NCBI GenBank assembly: GCA_002421905.1 | Contig: DISK01000014.1 | Span: forward strand, 65,505-129,504 | DNA from: Micavibrio sp. UBA6212 | GTDB lineage: Bacteria; Pseudomonadota; Alphaproteobacteria; Micavibrionales; Micavibrionaceae | Reading direction: 5' to 3' | Length of the DNA: 64,000 nucleotides | Shown: piece after piece, positions 8,298-16,870 of the stretch | Numbering within the stretch: position 1 is the first letter of the stretch | Layout: the number at the start of each line of letters is the position of its first letter | Notes under the pieces: generated by a model | The model's input: only the letters and a program-made list of their open reading frames with translations | Told to the model about the DNA's origin: nothing | The model's database searches: none | Position numbers and translations under genes: made by a program

Positions 8298-8516
8298 CTA
8301 TTTACAAGTAGCGTTGTAAACGTCCAGTCCGGATTTTGGATCAATGTTGGTTGAGCACTTTTGGCTGGGTGCATCATTTTTTTGAGGAACCACACCAGCA
8401 AGCGCAGCCGTAGCATGGTTAACAGCCGGAACATCGAACAAGTCAATTCTTACGGCAATGGCGGTTCCTAAAGCAAAGACAGGAACCAAACTTGCAAGTC
8501 CAATTTTCCAACTCAT
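8298..8516 (-). CDS. Small hypothetical exported protein
   Basis: 72 residues from ATG 8516 (AAAGGG 13 bases upstream; a GTG four codons earlier is possible). One N-terminal hydrophobic segment (GLASLVPVFALGTAIAV) suggests a signal or anchor. The rest is polar with two cysteines (QKCSTNI and the C-terminal NATCK). Family not recognised. Its stop is almost adjacent to the end of the convergent SNase-like gene. Confidence 0.5.
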   Translation of the reverse strand: MSWKIGLASLVPVFALGTAIAVRIDLFDVPAVNHATAALAGVVPQKNDAPSQKCSTNIDPKSGLDVYNATCK

Positions 8517-8626
8517 AATTAAAAACACCCTTTATAGTTATAATAGAACGAAACACGCGTAAACTATTATACATAACTAAATATGTCAACTTGTTTTATT
8601 GGCAGATTTTATATACGACTAAAGAT

Positions 8627-9637
8627 ATGAAAGCACGGACGGATTTGCAATCAAGTGGGCCAAAATCTTTAAGCTACGCATCGGCGCTGCATCCACGCCC
8701 GATGAGAAATTTGTTTTCGCCCCTCACGCCCTACTCCCAAGGCTTCCTCGCAGTCGATGAAACCCATACACTCTACTGGGAACAAAGCGGCAATCCAGAT
8801 GGTATCCCTGTTGTTGTTCTGCATGGCGGCCCGGGAGCTGGAGCAACTGCAACCCATCGCCGTTTTTTTGATCCTGATTTTTACCGCATTATTATTTTTG
8901 ACCAACGCGGCGCCGGACGCTCCCAACCACTGGGCAGCCTCAAGAATAATACGCTTGATGATTTGATCGCAGATATGGAGAAAATCCGCCTGCACCTCAA
9001 AATTCCACGCTGGCATCTGTTCGGTGGATCATGGGGAAGTACGCTTGCACTGGCTTACGCCCAACATTTTCCCGACCACTGCATCTCTCTGGTTTTGCGC
9101 TCGATCTTTCTGATGGAACAATATGAAATCGACTGGTACATGCACGGCATGTCCACAATTTTCCCCGAAGCATGGGAAAACTTCACCGAAGGCCGCACAC
9201 CGAAAGATCTGTTACAAACTTATTACGAAGATTTAACAAGTGACGATGACCGCAAATCAATTCACGCCGCCATGCAATGGAACGCCTATGAATCGACTTG
9301 CGCATCATTTTTTCCGACCAAAGAAACTCTGGTTTCCGAAGATCAACGCTACTACGCCCTCGCCACGGCAAAAATCGAAGCGCATTATTTTTATACGCAA
9401 GTCATTAAGCCGGAACACAGCCTGCTGAAAAACATCCGGAAAATCCGCTCCATTCCTGCCACGATAGTTCAGGGGCGCTACGATATAATCTGTCCAATGG
9501 CCTCGGCAAATCGCCTGCATCTCGCATGGCCGGAAGCAGATTACGTGATTGTTCCGGACGCAGGGCATTCCTTCCTTGATCCGACCCTTCGAACACGCCT
9601 CATCGAAACCACCGAAGCCGCCAAGTCGTTGAAATAA
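8627..9637 (+). CDS. pip: Prolyl aminopeptidase (proline iminopeptidase), alpha/beta hydrolase
   Basis: A 336-residue S33-family peptidase that removes N-terminal proline from peptides in the cytosol. Visible motifs: oxyanion-hole VVLHGGPGAGA, the conserved FDQRGAGRS, nucleophile elbow GGSWGSTLALAYA, acid in QGRYDIICP, and catalytic histidine in DAGHSF. The start may be ATG 8627 or the later ATG 8702 (MRNLFSPLTPY), which matches the usual N-terminus; the first 25 residues are not clearly homologous and neither start has a strong ribosome-binding site. It stands alone, followed by a 490-base repeat region. Confidence 0.92.
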   Translation: MKARTDLQSSGPKSLSYASALHPRPMRNLFSPLTPYSQGFLAVDETHTLYWEQSGNPDGIPVVVLHGGPGAGATATHRRFFDPDFYRIIIFDQRGAGRSQPLGSLKNNTLDDLIADMEKIRLHLKIPRWHLFGGSWGSTLALAYAQHFPDHCISLVLRSIFLMEQYEIDWYMHGMSTIFPEAWENFTEGRTPKDLLQTYYEDLTSDDDRKSIHAAMQWNAYESTCASFFPTKETLVSEDQRYYALATAKIEAHYFYTQVIKPEHSLLKNIRKIRSIPATIVQGRYDIICPMASANRLHLAWPEADYVIVPDAGHSFLDPTLRTRLIETTEAAKSLK

Positions 9638-9640
9638 ATT

Positions 9641-9743
9641 ATTCCCTTATTTATTCCCTCCCCCTTGAGGGGGCCCAACCTCTTCTTTCCCTCCCCCTTT
9701 AGGGGGGAGGGTCAGGGTGGGGGCACTTAAAGTGTGGGGGCAC
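9641..9743. repeat. 103-bp intergenic repeat, copy 1
   Basis: Begins just after the pip stop. The same 103 bases recur exactly 300 bases later (9941-10043) with four substitutions. It contains palindromes (CTCCCCCTTGAGGGGG type) and a short hairpin CACTT-A-AAGTG at 9724-9734, whose outer pair is C-G here and T-A in copy 2. Confidence 0.9.
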
Positions 9744-9760
9744 ATTTCATCAAAAATCCG

Positions 9761-9795
9761 GCATTGCGAGAAGGCAGCGCCGACGAAGCAATCCA
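9761..9795. repeat. Dispersed CATTGCGAG...CAATCC repeat, half-copy
   Basis: The stretch GCATTGCGAG, then CGACGAAGCAATCC, is the left arm of the genome-wide palindromic repeat seen in full inside two signal-peptide coding regions at 34716-34787 and 36442-36513. The preceding TTTCATCAAAAATCC also precedes the repeat trace at 2311. Confidence 0.65.
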
Positions 9796-9899
9796 GATAC
9801 AAAAGTCCGGATAACAAGTAGCTCAATCAGAATATTCCGAATTCCACAAATCGCATTTCTAACTACAGAGCCCGCAGAGAACGCAGAGTATTTATCAAA

Positions 9900-9940
9900 T
9901 CACCCTCACCTAAATCCTCTCCCCTCAAGGGAGAGGACTT
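9900..9940. repeat. Dispersed palindromic repeat, inverted copy of 2239-2279
   Basis: About 41 bases identical in reverse complement to 2239-2279, with the same CTCTCCCCTCAAGGGAGAG core. It abuts copy 2 of the 103-bp repeat. The rest of the 9638-10130 interval is repeat debris and the promoter region of the next gene. Confidence 0.8.
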
Positions 9941-10043
9941 ATTCCCTTATTTATTCCCTCCCCCTTGAGGGGGCCCAACCTCTTCTTCCCCTCCCCCTTG
10001 AGGGGGGAGGGTCAGGGTGGGGGTACTTAAAGTATGGGGGCAC
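9941..10043. repeat. 103-bp intergenic repeat, copy 2
   Basis: Second copy, about 96 percent identical to 9641-9743 by direct comparison. The short hairpin is TACTT-A-AAGTA at 10024-10034, so both members of the closing base pair changed together relative to copy 1. Confidence 0.9.
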
Positions 10044-10075
10044 TATTCTTCAATCAGAAGAACTATAAAACCCCC

Positions 10076-10104
10076 TTGACATTATAGGAATAATATCCTA
10101 CAGT
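10076..10104 (+). promoter_or_regulatory. Promoter with TAGGA-N6-TCCTA inverted repeat
   Basis: TTGACA at 10076-10081 and a possible TACAGT -10 at 10099-10104 (17-base spacer). An inverted repeat TAGGA-N6-TCCTA (10085-10100) fills the spacer. The same CCCCTTGACA plus TAGGA-N6-TCCTA arrangement occurs upstream of dnaK at 38774-38801, suggesting a shared operator. Confidence 0.55.
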
Positions 10105-10130
10105 AAGGCAAAAAGCTCCAAGGAGATAAA

Positions 10131-10535
10131 ATGACAGATAAACAATCTTCTACACCTGACCTCAAACCGCCACCGATAGAGGCCACACAAAACGAACTAT
10201 CGGATTTTATATGGGCAAGAAACAGGAAAGAAAGAGAAGTTGATAGCTACAATCGCTACGATCTTGAAAATTTCTTGGGGGAAATGAACTGCCCCGAGGG
10301 GAATGACGCCCTAAAAGATGACTATATTACAGGATCAATCGCAACCCAGTTACACCAGATGAATGCAACCATTCAATTTTTGTTGTTACGTTTCGGACGC
10401 AATGAATTGAAACAGGTGACGCAAATGCAGCGGCGCTATTGTGAAACTGTGCATCTCCTTCATAAAATTAAAATGGATAATCTCAAATTACAATCAAAAT
10501 CCGTCAAGAACACCTCTGGAACGACACCAGAATAA
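10131..10535 (+). CDS. Hypothetical protein, first of a coupled pair
   Basis: 134 residues, no recognised family. A strong AAGGAGATAAA precedes the ATG. The protein is polar and helical with a proline-rich start (TPDLKPPPIEAT), an acidic middle and a basic helical C-terminus containing LHKIKMDNLKLQSKS. No signal or membrane segment. The stop overlaps the start of the next gene (TAATG), which implies translational coupling and a joint function. Confidence 0.6.
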   Translation: MTDKQSSTPDLKPPPIEATQNELSDFIWARNRKEREVDSYNRYDLENFLGEMNCPEGNDALKDDYITGSIATQLHQMNATIQFLLLRFGRNELKQVTQMQRRYCETVHLLHKIKMDNLKLQSKSVKNTSGTTPE

Positions 10536-10897
10536 TGGCTTGTGGATGGACAGCCGAAAAAAGAAAATCTGCTGCCGCCAGATGCCGCGCAAACCGCCCA
10601 TGGCAGAAATCGACAGGCCCTCGGACTGACATGGGCAAAAGTGTCTCCTCTAAAAATTCCTATAAAACAGGATACTACTCTTGCTCCCGCCGCGAACTGC
10701 GTGCGCGCGGACGCGCCCTAATCCGCGCCAACACCGAATTTTGTCATATATTACGGGCACGGCATCTGCAAAAAACACAAAAACCTGCAAAACGAACTGA
10801 GTTTGGCGAGGATGTTCTTCCGTTCTCCCCCTTGCACTTTCTACCCGAACCCCCTAAATATAGACCATATTTTAACTCCCAACGGCTTCGAAGGTAA
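10535..10897 (+). CDS. Hypothetical basic protein with TGPRT/GK.SS.N motif
   Basis: 120 residues, coupled to the previous gene by TAATG. The N-terminal part (RCRANRPWQKSTGPRTDMGK, then SVSSKNSYKTGYYS) matches a recurring motif of uncharacterised bacterial proteins, STGPRTPEGKARSSRNAxKHG, often found near mobile DNA; its function is not known to me. The middle is arginine-rich. The end, proline- and phenylalanine-rich, overlaps the upstream region of pgk, and the stop is four bases before the pgk start. Confidence 0.5.
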   Translation: MACGWTAEKRKSAAARCRANRPWQKSTGPRTDMGKSVSSKNSYKTGYYSCSRRELRARGRALIRANTEFCHILRARHLQKTQKPAKRTEFGEDVLPFSPLHFLPEPPKYRPYFNSQRLRR

Positions 10898-10901
10898 TGA
10901 T

Positions 10902-12104
10902 ATGGACTTTCAATCTCTGAAAAATATGGATGTAAAAGGTAAAATCGTTTTGCTACGCGCGGACTTGAATGTCCCTGCCAAAGACGGGGTTATCACCGAT
11001 ACAACCCGCATTGATCGCCTGAAACCGACAATTGATTTTCTGACAAAGAATGGCGCGAAAACTCTGGTCATTTCTCACTTCGGACGTCCCAAAGGTATTA
11101 CCCCTGAATTCTCTTTGAAATTCATGCTGCCTGCATTGGAAAAAAGCTGGGGCGTCAAGGTTGGCTTTTCTGATGATTGCATCGGCGCATCTGCCGAAGC
11201 TGCAAAGGCTGCACTTAAAGACGGGCAAATCACCCTTCTTGAAAATGTTCGCTTTCACGCTGAAGAAGAAAAAAATGATCCAGCTTTCACCAAACAACTC
11301 GCAGCTCTCGGAGACATCTATTGTAACGATGCATTCTCGGCGGCGCACCGCGCACATTCTTCTACCGAAGGTCTGGCGCATCACCTGCCCGCTTGCGCAG
11401 GTATGTTGATGGAAGCCGAATTGAACGCGCTTAATGCTGCTCTTGAAAATCCGGCACGTCCTGTTCTGGCGATTGTTGGCGGAGCCAAAGTATCAACCAA
11501 ACTTTCCGTTCTCAATAACCTCGTCAAAAAAGTGGATTATCTCCTTTTGGGCGGCGGCATGGCCAATACCTTCATGTACGCGCAAGGAATCGAAGTCGGA
11601 AAATCATTGTGTGAAAAAGACATGGCCGACCAGGCACGCGCCATCATGGAAACTGCCAAGGCCGCCAACTGCGAAATTATTCTGCCAGTTGACCGTGTAA
11701 CGGTTCTGGAATTTGGCGCCAACGTTCCCTTTGAAATTTTCGCAGCCGATAAAATGCCAGCCGAACGCGAAGCCGTTGACGCAGGCCCTGCAACGGTTGC
11801 AAAACTCCGTGAAGTGTTGGCGAATTGCAAAACTGTATTGTGGAATGGTCCGTTGGGTGTGTTCGAAGTCAAACCATTTGACACTGGAACCAACACAGCG
11901 GCTCAAGCTGTTGCCGAATATACCAAGGCAGGAAAAATTGTCAGTGTTGCAGGTGGTGGAGATACCGTTTCAGCATTGGAACAAGCAGGCTGCGCCGATG
12001 ACTTTACTTATGTCTCGAGCGCCGGCGGAGCCTTCCTTGAATGGATGGAAGGAAAGCCCCTGCCGGGCGTCGAAGCACTTTCTTCCCCAAAAAAGGCAGC
12101 GTAA
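10902..12104 (+). CDS. pgk: Phosphoglycerate kinase
   Basis: A 400-residue glycolytic enzyme converting 1,3-bisphosphoglycerate and ADP to 3-phosphoglycerate and ATP. Motifs: N-terminal LLRADLNVPAKDG (substrate-binding), SHFGRPKG, VGGAKVSTK, the LLGGGMANTF loop, and the C-terminal nucleotide loop VAGGGDTVSALEQAG. ATG 10902 has AAGG seven bases upstream; the longer open frame adds 33 unrelated residues. Full family length. Confidence 0.97.
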   Translation: MDFQSLKNMDVKGKIVLLRADLNVPAKDGVITDTTRIDRLKPTIDFLTKNGAKTLVISHFGRPKGITPEFSLKFMLPALEKSWGVKVGFSDDCIGASAEAAKAALKDGQITLLENVRFHAEEEKNDPAFTKQLAALGDIYCNDAFSAAHRAHSSTEGLAHHLPACAGMLMEAELNALNAALENPARPVLAIVGGAKVSTKLSVLNNLVKKVDYLLLGGGMANTFMYAQGIEVGKSLCEKDMADQARAIMETAKAANCEIILPVDRVTVLEFGANVPFEIFAADKMPAEREAVDAGPATVAKLREVLANCKTVLWNGPLGVFEVKPFDTGTNTAAQAVAEYTKAGKIVSVAGGGDTVSALEQAGCADDFTYVSSAGGAFLEWMEGKPLPGVEALSSPKKAA

Positions 12105-12150
12105 AGGCACACCCTCTATACCACCGCCTCCCCCTACTAAACTTTTCAGA

Positions 12151-12181
12151 GCGCAGCCACACTTAATGTTGGCTGCGTTTT
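12151..12181 (+). terminator. Terminator between pgk and the DUF2336 gene
   Basis: Stem CGCAGCC (12152-12158) / GGCTGCG (12171-12177) followed by TTTT. It overlaps the last codons of the convergent DUF2336 gene. Confidence 0.8.
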
Positions 12182-13338
12182 AATATCTTCTTGGCCAGAT
12201 ATGAATTGATCCGGTTATAATAACTTTGTGCCTTACCAATATTGTCTGACGACACAACGCCATCGGCATTCACCATACGACGGGTCAACATAAACATGGA
12301 CATGAAATCCTCATTTGAAATCTCGCAAGCCCGCGCAACAATCGCCAATCCCTGACCGTTATGTTGCTTCAATAAAGAAATAACTACGCCTGCATCCAGA
12401 CCGGCAAAAACACTCATCTGGGCAATGAAGGATGATATCTGTCCACGTTTCAAGGTTCTCACCATCAAGGTCACATCCAGTTTCCCTTGTTGCATGAACA
12501 TATCCGCTGCCCGCAACATTGCCGCTGTCGGCATAAAGGAATCCCCTGACATTCTTGGGGTGACAAATTCATTCAAGACATCATTGATGACATCTTGTAC
12601 TTCCTTCTGATCCGCATCAGAGACTGTGGAGCCAAACTGTGAAGATGTAAAGTCTTTCAAATCACGGCTGACATGCTCATGAATTTTGCGTGCAACAGAT
12701 TCCGGAACATCGGAACGCAGCAACAACGGCTTGGCCAATTCTTCATTTTGCATGGCCAGTTCCTCAAGCTCACGCAACGAAAAATCGGTTAAGGTGATGG
12801 TCTCGTTCTCGACCAGAACTTTTGCCGTTGGAACATCATGTGTGGTGGCCAAAGCATCAACGACATTCTCTTTGATAAAACGGCGCGCGGCAATTGCCTG
12901 CCAGAATGTTGTGTCACGCGACTGGATAATATAAAGCAAATCAAGATCATTCAAAACAGGACTGTTAAGAATGATTGGACGTGCTACAGCGATATCTTCA
13001 TTAAGAAGCTGCAACAACAAACGCAACGGAACATTGGGTAGCAATGCCAGACGCTCTGCCAATGCTGACTTTAATTCTTTTTCCGACTGGCGCAACAACG
13101 TCACCAGAACATCGGTAACCATCTCGCGGTCTGCAACGCGCGACGCGACAGACAACAAATCTGTCATCTGACCGCAAACAATCTCTCTGGAATGTGAATG
13201 GTTTTCCGGATCTTGTGCATATTGTTTATGAGAATCGTACAACTCCACCAACATTGGCGAAATTGATCCTGCCCCGGACATCCCATCACGCCCGTTTCTA
13301 TCGCTAAAATCCAGATCCACTGAATCCTGAATTCTCAT
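12163..13338 (-). CDS. DUF2336 domain protein
   Basis: A 391-residue cytosolic protein of the DUF2336 family, almost confined to alphaproteobacteria. Residues about 30-330 form HEAT-like helical repeats: alternating helices with SVASRVADREMVTDVLVTLL, ALAERLALLPNVPLRLLLQL, and SPVLNDLDLLYIIQSRDTTF, where the pattern 'vl..S..L.d.DLl.ii' repeats. The family's role is unknown; members often sit near motility or signalling genes. Next to it, transcribed the other way, is a small gene at 13609. The 270-base gap between them has no further gene. Confidence 0.85.
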   Translation of the reverse strand: MRIQDSVDLDFSDRNGRDGMSGAGSISPMLVELYDSHKQYAQDPENHSHSREIVCGQMTDLLSVASRVADREMVTDVLVTLLRQSEKELKSALAERLALLPNVPLRLLLQLLNEDIAVARPIILNSPVLNDLDLLYIIQSRDTTFWQAIAARRFIKENVVDALATTHDVPTAKVLVENETITLTDFSLRELEELAMQNEELAKPLLLRSDVPESVARKIHEHVSRDLKDFTSSQFGSTVSDADQKEVQDVINDVLNEFVTPRMSGDSFMPTAAMLRAADMFMQQGKLDVTLMVRTLKRGQISSFIAQMSVFAGLDAGVVISLLKQHNGQGLAIVARACEISNEDFMSMFMLTRRMVNADGVVSSDNIGKAQSYYNRINSYLAKKILKRSQH

Positions 13339-13608
13339 ATCGGTTACCCCAAAATCTTAAAAAAACTCCTTCCGGTACCGCCACCGGTGCTGCTTTAACA
13401 ATATTTTTCACACACTCTTATATATCGATCTTCCCACGAATTGATTTACAGAAGGTAAACTCACCCCCCTGCAAAGCCGACTTTCTGCAGAAAAAATACT
13501 CGATTGGGCTATCAATAAAATATTAATGCTTATATTATACACTTGTTGGACAGTCACAGAACCGCCAGCTAGAATCTGGCCAAATCAAGGGTAAGGTAGA
13601 GAAAAAAG

Positions 13609-13869
13609 ATGAGCGCAATCACAACGCTTTCCAGTCAACCAACAGCGACACCGCTGACCCAGCAGTTGAGAAATGACACCGCGACCGAGTTTGGCCTTAA
13701 AAACCGTGACACCTCGAAAGAGCGGATCGCCGGCATGCAAGCAGCAGGAGACCGCGTCTCCTCCGCAAACCAGAATGCAACAAGCCTGACACTGGCGAGC
13801 AATAAGACTGAAAATAATCCAACCAAAACAAGCACTCAACGAGGCTCTTTGGTTGATCTATCCGTATAG
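13609..13869 (+). CDS. Small hypothetical protein ending in RGSLVDLSV
   Basis: 86 residues, serine/threonine/glutamine-rich and probably disordered, with no cysteine and no membrane segment. The terminal RGSLVDLSV resembles the C-terminal tag of small alphaproteobacterial proteins found beside flagellar or DUF2336 genes, but I cannot name a family. A likely promoter lies upstream (TTGGAC, 18 bases, TAGAAT at about 13546-13575), and a terminator follows at 13928-13964, so it looks like a free-standing gene. Confidence 0.55.
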   Translation: MSAITTLSSQPTATPLTQQLRNDTATEFGLKNRDTSKERIAGMQAAGDRVSSANQNATSLTLASNKTENNPTKTSTQRGSLVDLSV

Positions 13870-13927
13870 TTTTTGGGAAAACCGGATAAATAAGAATATA
13901 TTCACATAGTGATTGAATTTTTATAGT

Positions 13928-13964
13928 CCCTTTTTATTCTGAACAAGAAAAAAAGGGCTTTTTT
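13928..13964 (+). terminator. Terminator after the small gene at 13609
   Basis: CCCTTTTT (13928-13935) pairs with AAAAAGGG (13950-13957), followed by CTTTTTT. Confidence 0.75.
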
Positions 13965-13966
13965 GC

Positions 13967-13995
13967 TTGCATTGACGGGGCAAAGCCCCTATAAA
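13967..13995 (+). promoter_or_regulatory. Sigma-70-type promoter of the rpsB operon
   Basis: TTGCAT (13967-13972), 17-base spacer, TATAAA (13990-13995). About 125 bases of leader follow before rpsB. The leader holds a hairpin GTGACGAA / TTCGTCATCAC (14059-14080), a possible site for S2 autoregulation; that role is only inferred. Confidence 0.55.
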
Positions 13996-14120
13996 CAGCG
14001 TCAATTCACATACAGGGCTGGGCGGATAAGGCAGACAAATCTTATTCAACCCTACCGGTGTGACGAATGGTTCGTCATCACAACCCTGTAGAGGCTAAAC
14101 CGGAAAAAGGAGCTAAAATA

Positions 14121-14927
14121 ATGGCAATGCCAGAAGTCAACATGCGCGAACTGCTCGAAGCAGGCGTACACTTTGGACACCACACCCGTCGCTGGAACCC
14201 GCAAATGCGTCCGTTCATCTTCGGCGTTCGTAACGGTGTTCACATTCTCGACCTTCAACAAACCGTACCAATGCTGGATCAGGCTTTGCGCACTTTGCGT
14301 GAAATCGTGGCCAATGGCGGTCGTGTTCTGTTCGTCGGAACCAAACGTCAGGCACAATCCACTGTTGCCGAAGCTGCAAAACGCTGTGGTCAATACTACG
14401 TCAACCACCGCTGGTTGGGTGGCATGATGACCAACTGGAAAACAGTGACCAACTCGATCAATCGTTTGAAAGAGCTGGAAAACATTTTCTCTCATGACAA
14501 AGTCCCTTACTCCAAAAAAGAAATTTTGATGTTGCGTCGTGAAATGGAAAAACTGAAACTGTCCATCGGCGGTATCAAGGATATGGCTGGTCAACCTGAT
14601 GCAATTTTCATCATCGACACCAACAAAGAAGACATCGCAGTTAAAGAAGCCAACAAGCTGGGTATTCCTGTGATTGCTATTCTCGACAGCAACTCCTGCC
14701 CTGATGGAATCGACTTCCCTATTCCAGGTAACGATGATGCTTTGCGCGCAATCGAATTGTATTGCAACCTTGTATCTTCCGCGATTTTGGATGGTATTCA
14801 GGCAGAAATGTCTTCCAAAGGAAAAGATCTCGGCGAAGCAGAAACTGTGGAAGTAACTCTTCCAGCAGCAGCAAATTCCGCTGAAACTCTGGAAGAATCC
14901 GAGAAAAAAGCTGCGGCAACCGCCTAG
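14121..14927 (+). CDS. rpsB: 30S ribosomal protein S2
   Basis: 268 residues of the small-subunit protein S2, which binds 16S rRNA helix 26 and is needed for S1 binding. Motifs: LLEAGVHFGHHTRRWNPQM at the start, GRVLFVGTKRQAQ, and YYVNHRWLGGMMTNWKT. ATG 14121 follows AAAAGGAGC. Followed by tsf as in most bacteria. Confidence 0.97.
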   Translation: MAMPEVNMRELLEAGVHFGHHTRRWNPQMRPFIFGVRNGVHILDLQQTVPMLDQALRTLREIVANGGRVLFVGTKRQAQSTVAEAAKRCGQYYVNHRWLGGMMTNWKTVTNSINRLKELENIFSHDKVPYSKKEILMLRREMEKLKLSIGGIKDMAGQPDAIFIIDTNKEDIAVKEANKLGIPVIAILDSNSCPDGIDFPIPGNDDALRAIELYCNLVSSAILDGIQAEMSSKGKDLGEAETVEVTLPAAANSAETLEESEKKAAATA

Positions 14928-14935
14928 TAAAATTC

Positions 14936-14962
14936 GAAGAGGGGCTTTTAAGTCCCCTCTTC
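14936..14962 (+). terminator. Hairpin between rpsB and tsf
   Basis: Perfect inverted repeat GAAGAGGGG / CCCCTCTTC with a nine-base loop. No proper T run follows, so it is more likely an attenuator or mRNA-processing hairpin than a full terminator. Confidence 0.55.
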
Positions 14963-15010
14963 CCTTATTAAAAATATGATGATGAACCCCGAAACAAAAT
15001 GAGGATAAAG

Positions 15011-15940
15011 ATGGCTGATATTACAGCATCAATGGTAAAAGAACTCCGTGAAAAAACCGGCGCTGGTATGATGGACGCAAAGAACGCTTTGGTCGAATGC
15101 GCAGGTGATATGGAAGCTTCAGTAGATTGGCTTCGTAAAAAAGGTTTGGCTAAAGCTGCCAAAAAATCCGGACGCACAGCTGCTGAAGGTCTGGTTGCTG
15201 TTGCAGCTGCCCAAAATGGTCTCGAAGCCGCTCTGGTAGAAATTAACGCAGAAACCGATTTCGTGGGTCGTAATGAACAATTCCAGAACTTCGTGAAAAA
15301 AGCTGCAACGATTGCCCTTTCAACTGACGGCGCAACCGAGTCTCTGGCGAATGCCGCCTTCGAAGCTGGCAAAAACACAGCAGAAGCATTGACGGCCCTG
15401 ATCGCAACCATTGGCGAAAACATGTCCTTGCGTCGCGCGACCAAACTGGCCGTTTCACAAGGTTATGTGGCATCTTACGTTCACAATGCGATTGCCCCGA
15501 ACTTGGGTAAAATCGGCGTTCTGGTTGCCCTCGAATCCGCTGCCCCTGCAGAAGCCCTGCAAACTTTGGGTAAACAACTGGCGATGCATGTTGCTGCTGC
15601 CGCTCCTGAATTTCTGGATGTTGCCAGTGTTGATCCTGCCGCGGCAGAACGTGAGAAAAACGTTCAACGCGAGACCGCTTTGGCATCCGGCAAACCTGCC
15701 GAGATTGTTGAAAAAATGCTCGAAGGCCGTATGCGCAAATACTACGAAGAAGTCTGCATGATGGAACAAGCGTTCATTATGGATCCTGAGACAAAAATCT
15801 CTGCCCTGCTCGACAAAGCTGGCAAAGAAGCCGGAAGCCCGATTAAATTGGCTGCATTCTCCCGCTTTGTATTGGGTGAAGGCATCGAAAAAGAAGAAAC
15901 CGACTTTGCTGCTGAAGTGGCGGCTGCCGTTAACGGTTAA
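15011..15940 (+). CDS. tsf: Elongation factor Ts
   Basis: 309 residues. EF-Ts exchanges GDP for GTP on EF-Tu. The N-terminal UBA-like domain reads VKELREKTGAGMMDAKNALV, followed by VDWLRKKGLAKAAKKSGR and the core signature INAETDFVGRNEQFQ. ATG 15011 has GAGG six bases upstream; the overlapping ATG at 14999 was rejected. A terminator follows. Confidence 0.97.
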   Translation: MADITASMVKELREKTGAGMMDAKNALVECAGDMEASVDWLRKKGLAKAAKKSGRTAAEGLVAVAAAQNGLEAALVEINAETDFVGRNEQFQNFVKKAATIALSTDGATESLANAAFEAGKNTAEALTALIATIGENMSLRRATKLAVSQGYVASYVHNAIAPNLGKIGVLVALESAAPAEALQTLGKQLAMHVAAAAPEFLDVASVDPAAAEREKNVQRETALASGKPAEIVEKMLEGRMRKYYEEVCMMEQAFIMDPETKISALLDKAGKEAGSPIKLAAFSRFVLGEGIEKEETDFAAEVAAAVNG

Positions 15941-15965
15941 TATTTTTTCGACCAAAGAATTAAGG

Positions 15966-15991
15966 AAGCCGGCCATTTGGTCGGCTTTTTT
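15966..15991 (+). terminator. Terminator after tsf
   Basis: AAGCCGGCC / GGTCGGCTT with loop ATTT, then TTTTT. Confidence 0.88.
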
Positions 15992-16070
15992 GTGTACCAA
16001 GTGACCGAATTTCTTGCATTTTTTCGCGTCAGTGGTATGACTTGTGCGAAATTCAAAAAAGGAAATAGAG

Positions 16071-16835
16071 ATGCCCGCCATGCCCGCGATAAAAGACGAG
16101 ATCCGCACTGAATCCTCTGCCAAACCAAAATACAAACGCGTATTATTAAAAATGTCTGGAGAGGCTCTGATGGGGCCCAAGGAATTTGGGCTTGATCCTG
16201 AAACCGTGGCGCGGATCGCCAATGACGTCAAAGAAGTCGTGGATATGGGGATTGAGGTTTGTATCGTCGTCGGCGCAGGAAATATCTTCCGTGGCGTATC
16301 AGGGGCATCAAACGGAATGGATCGTACCACCGCCGACCACATGGGAATGTTGGGAATTGTCATCAACGCTTTGTGCGTCCAGAACGCTCTCGAAAATGTT
16401 GGGATTAAAACCCGCGTTCAATCCGCTATCCAGATGGATCAGGTCTGCGAACCTTATATCCGCCGCAAAGCCATCCGCCACATGGAAAAAGGCCGCGTGG
16501 TTATTTTCGCAGCCGGAACCGGTAACCCCTACTTCACTTCTGACACGGGCGCGGCACTGCGGGCGTCCGAGATGAACTGTGACCTGATTGCCAAAGGAAC
16601 CAAGGTCAACGGAATCTATACCGCTGATCCGTTCAAAGACCCTGATGCTAAAAAATACGATCATCTGACCTATATGGATATCCTGACCAAAGATTTGAAG
16701 GTGATGGATGCCACGGCTGTTTCTCTGGCCCGTGAAAATAAAATTCCGGTTATGGTTTTCTCGATCCGCGAACACGGAAATTTTGCCAAGGTTATGAGAG
16801 GCGATGGCGATTACACCATCGTCAGTGATAAATAA
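16071..16835 (+). CDS. pyrH: UMP kinase
   Basis: 254 residues of the hexameric bacterial UMP kinase (amino-acid kinase fold) making UDP from UMP and ATP. Motifs: KRVLLKMSGEALMG, VVGAGNIFRGV, the acceptor region MDRTTADHMGMLG, and FAAGTGNPYFTSDTGAALRA. The ATG at 16071 follows AAGGAAA; an upstream GTG was rejected. First gene of pyrH-frr-uppS-cdsA after the tsf terminator. Confidence 0.97.
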   Translation: MPAMPAIKDEIRTESSAKPKYKRVLLKMSGEALMGPKEFGLDPETVARIANDVKEVVDMGIEVCIVVGAGNIFRGVSGASNGMDRTTADHMGMLGIVINALCVQNALENVGIKTRVQSAIQMDQVCEPYIRRKAIRHMEKGRVVIFAAGTGNPYFTSDTGAALRASEMNCDLIAKGTKVNGIYTADPFKDPDAKKYDHLTYMDILTKDLKVMDATAVSLARENKIPVMVFSIREHGNFAKVMRGDGDYTIVSDK

Positions 16836-16870
16836 GACCTCAAAAACAAAAAAAAGAAAAGGACGTAAGA

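Noticed and set aside
9641..10043. Repeat pair considered as a CRISPR array
   Set aside because: Only two 103-bp copies 300 bp apart, with palindromes and no cas genes; not a CRISPR structure. No other CRISPR was seen.
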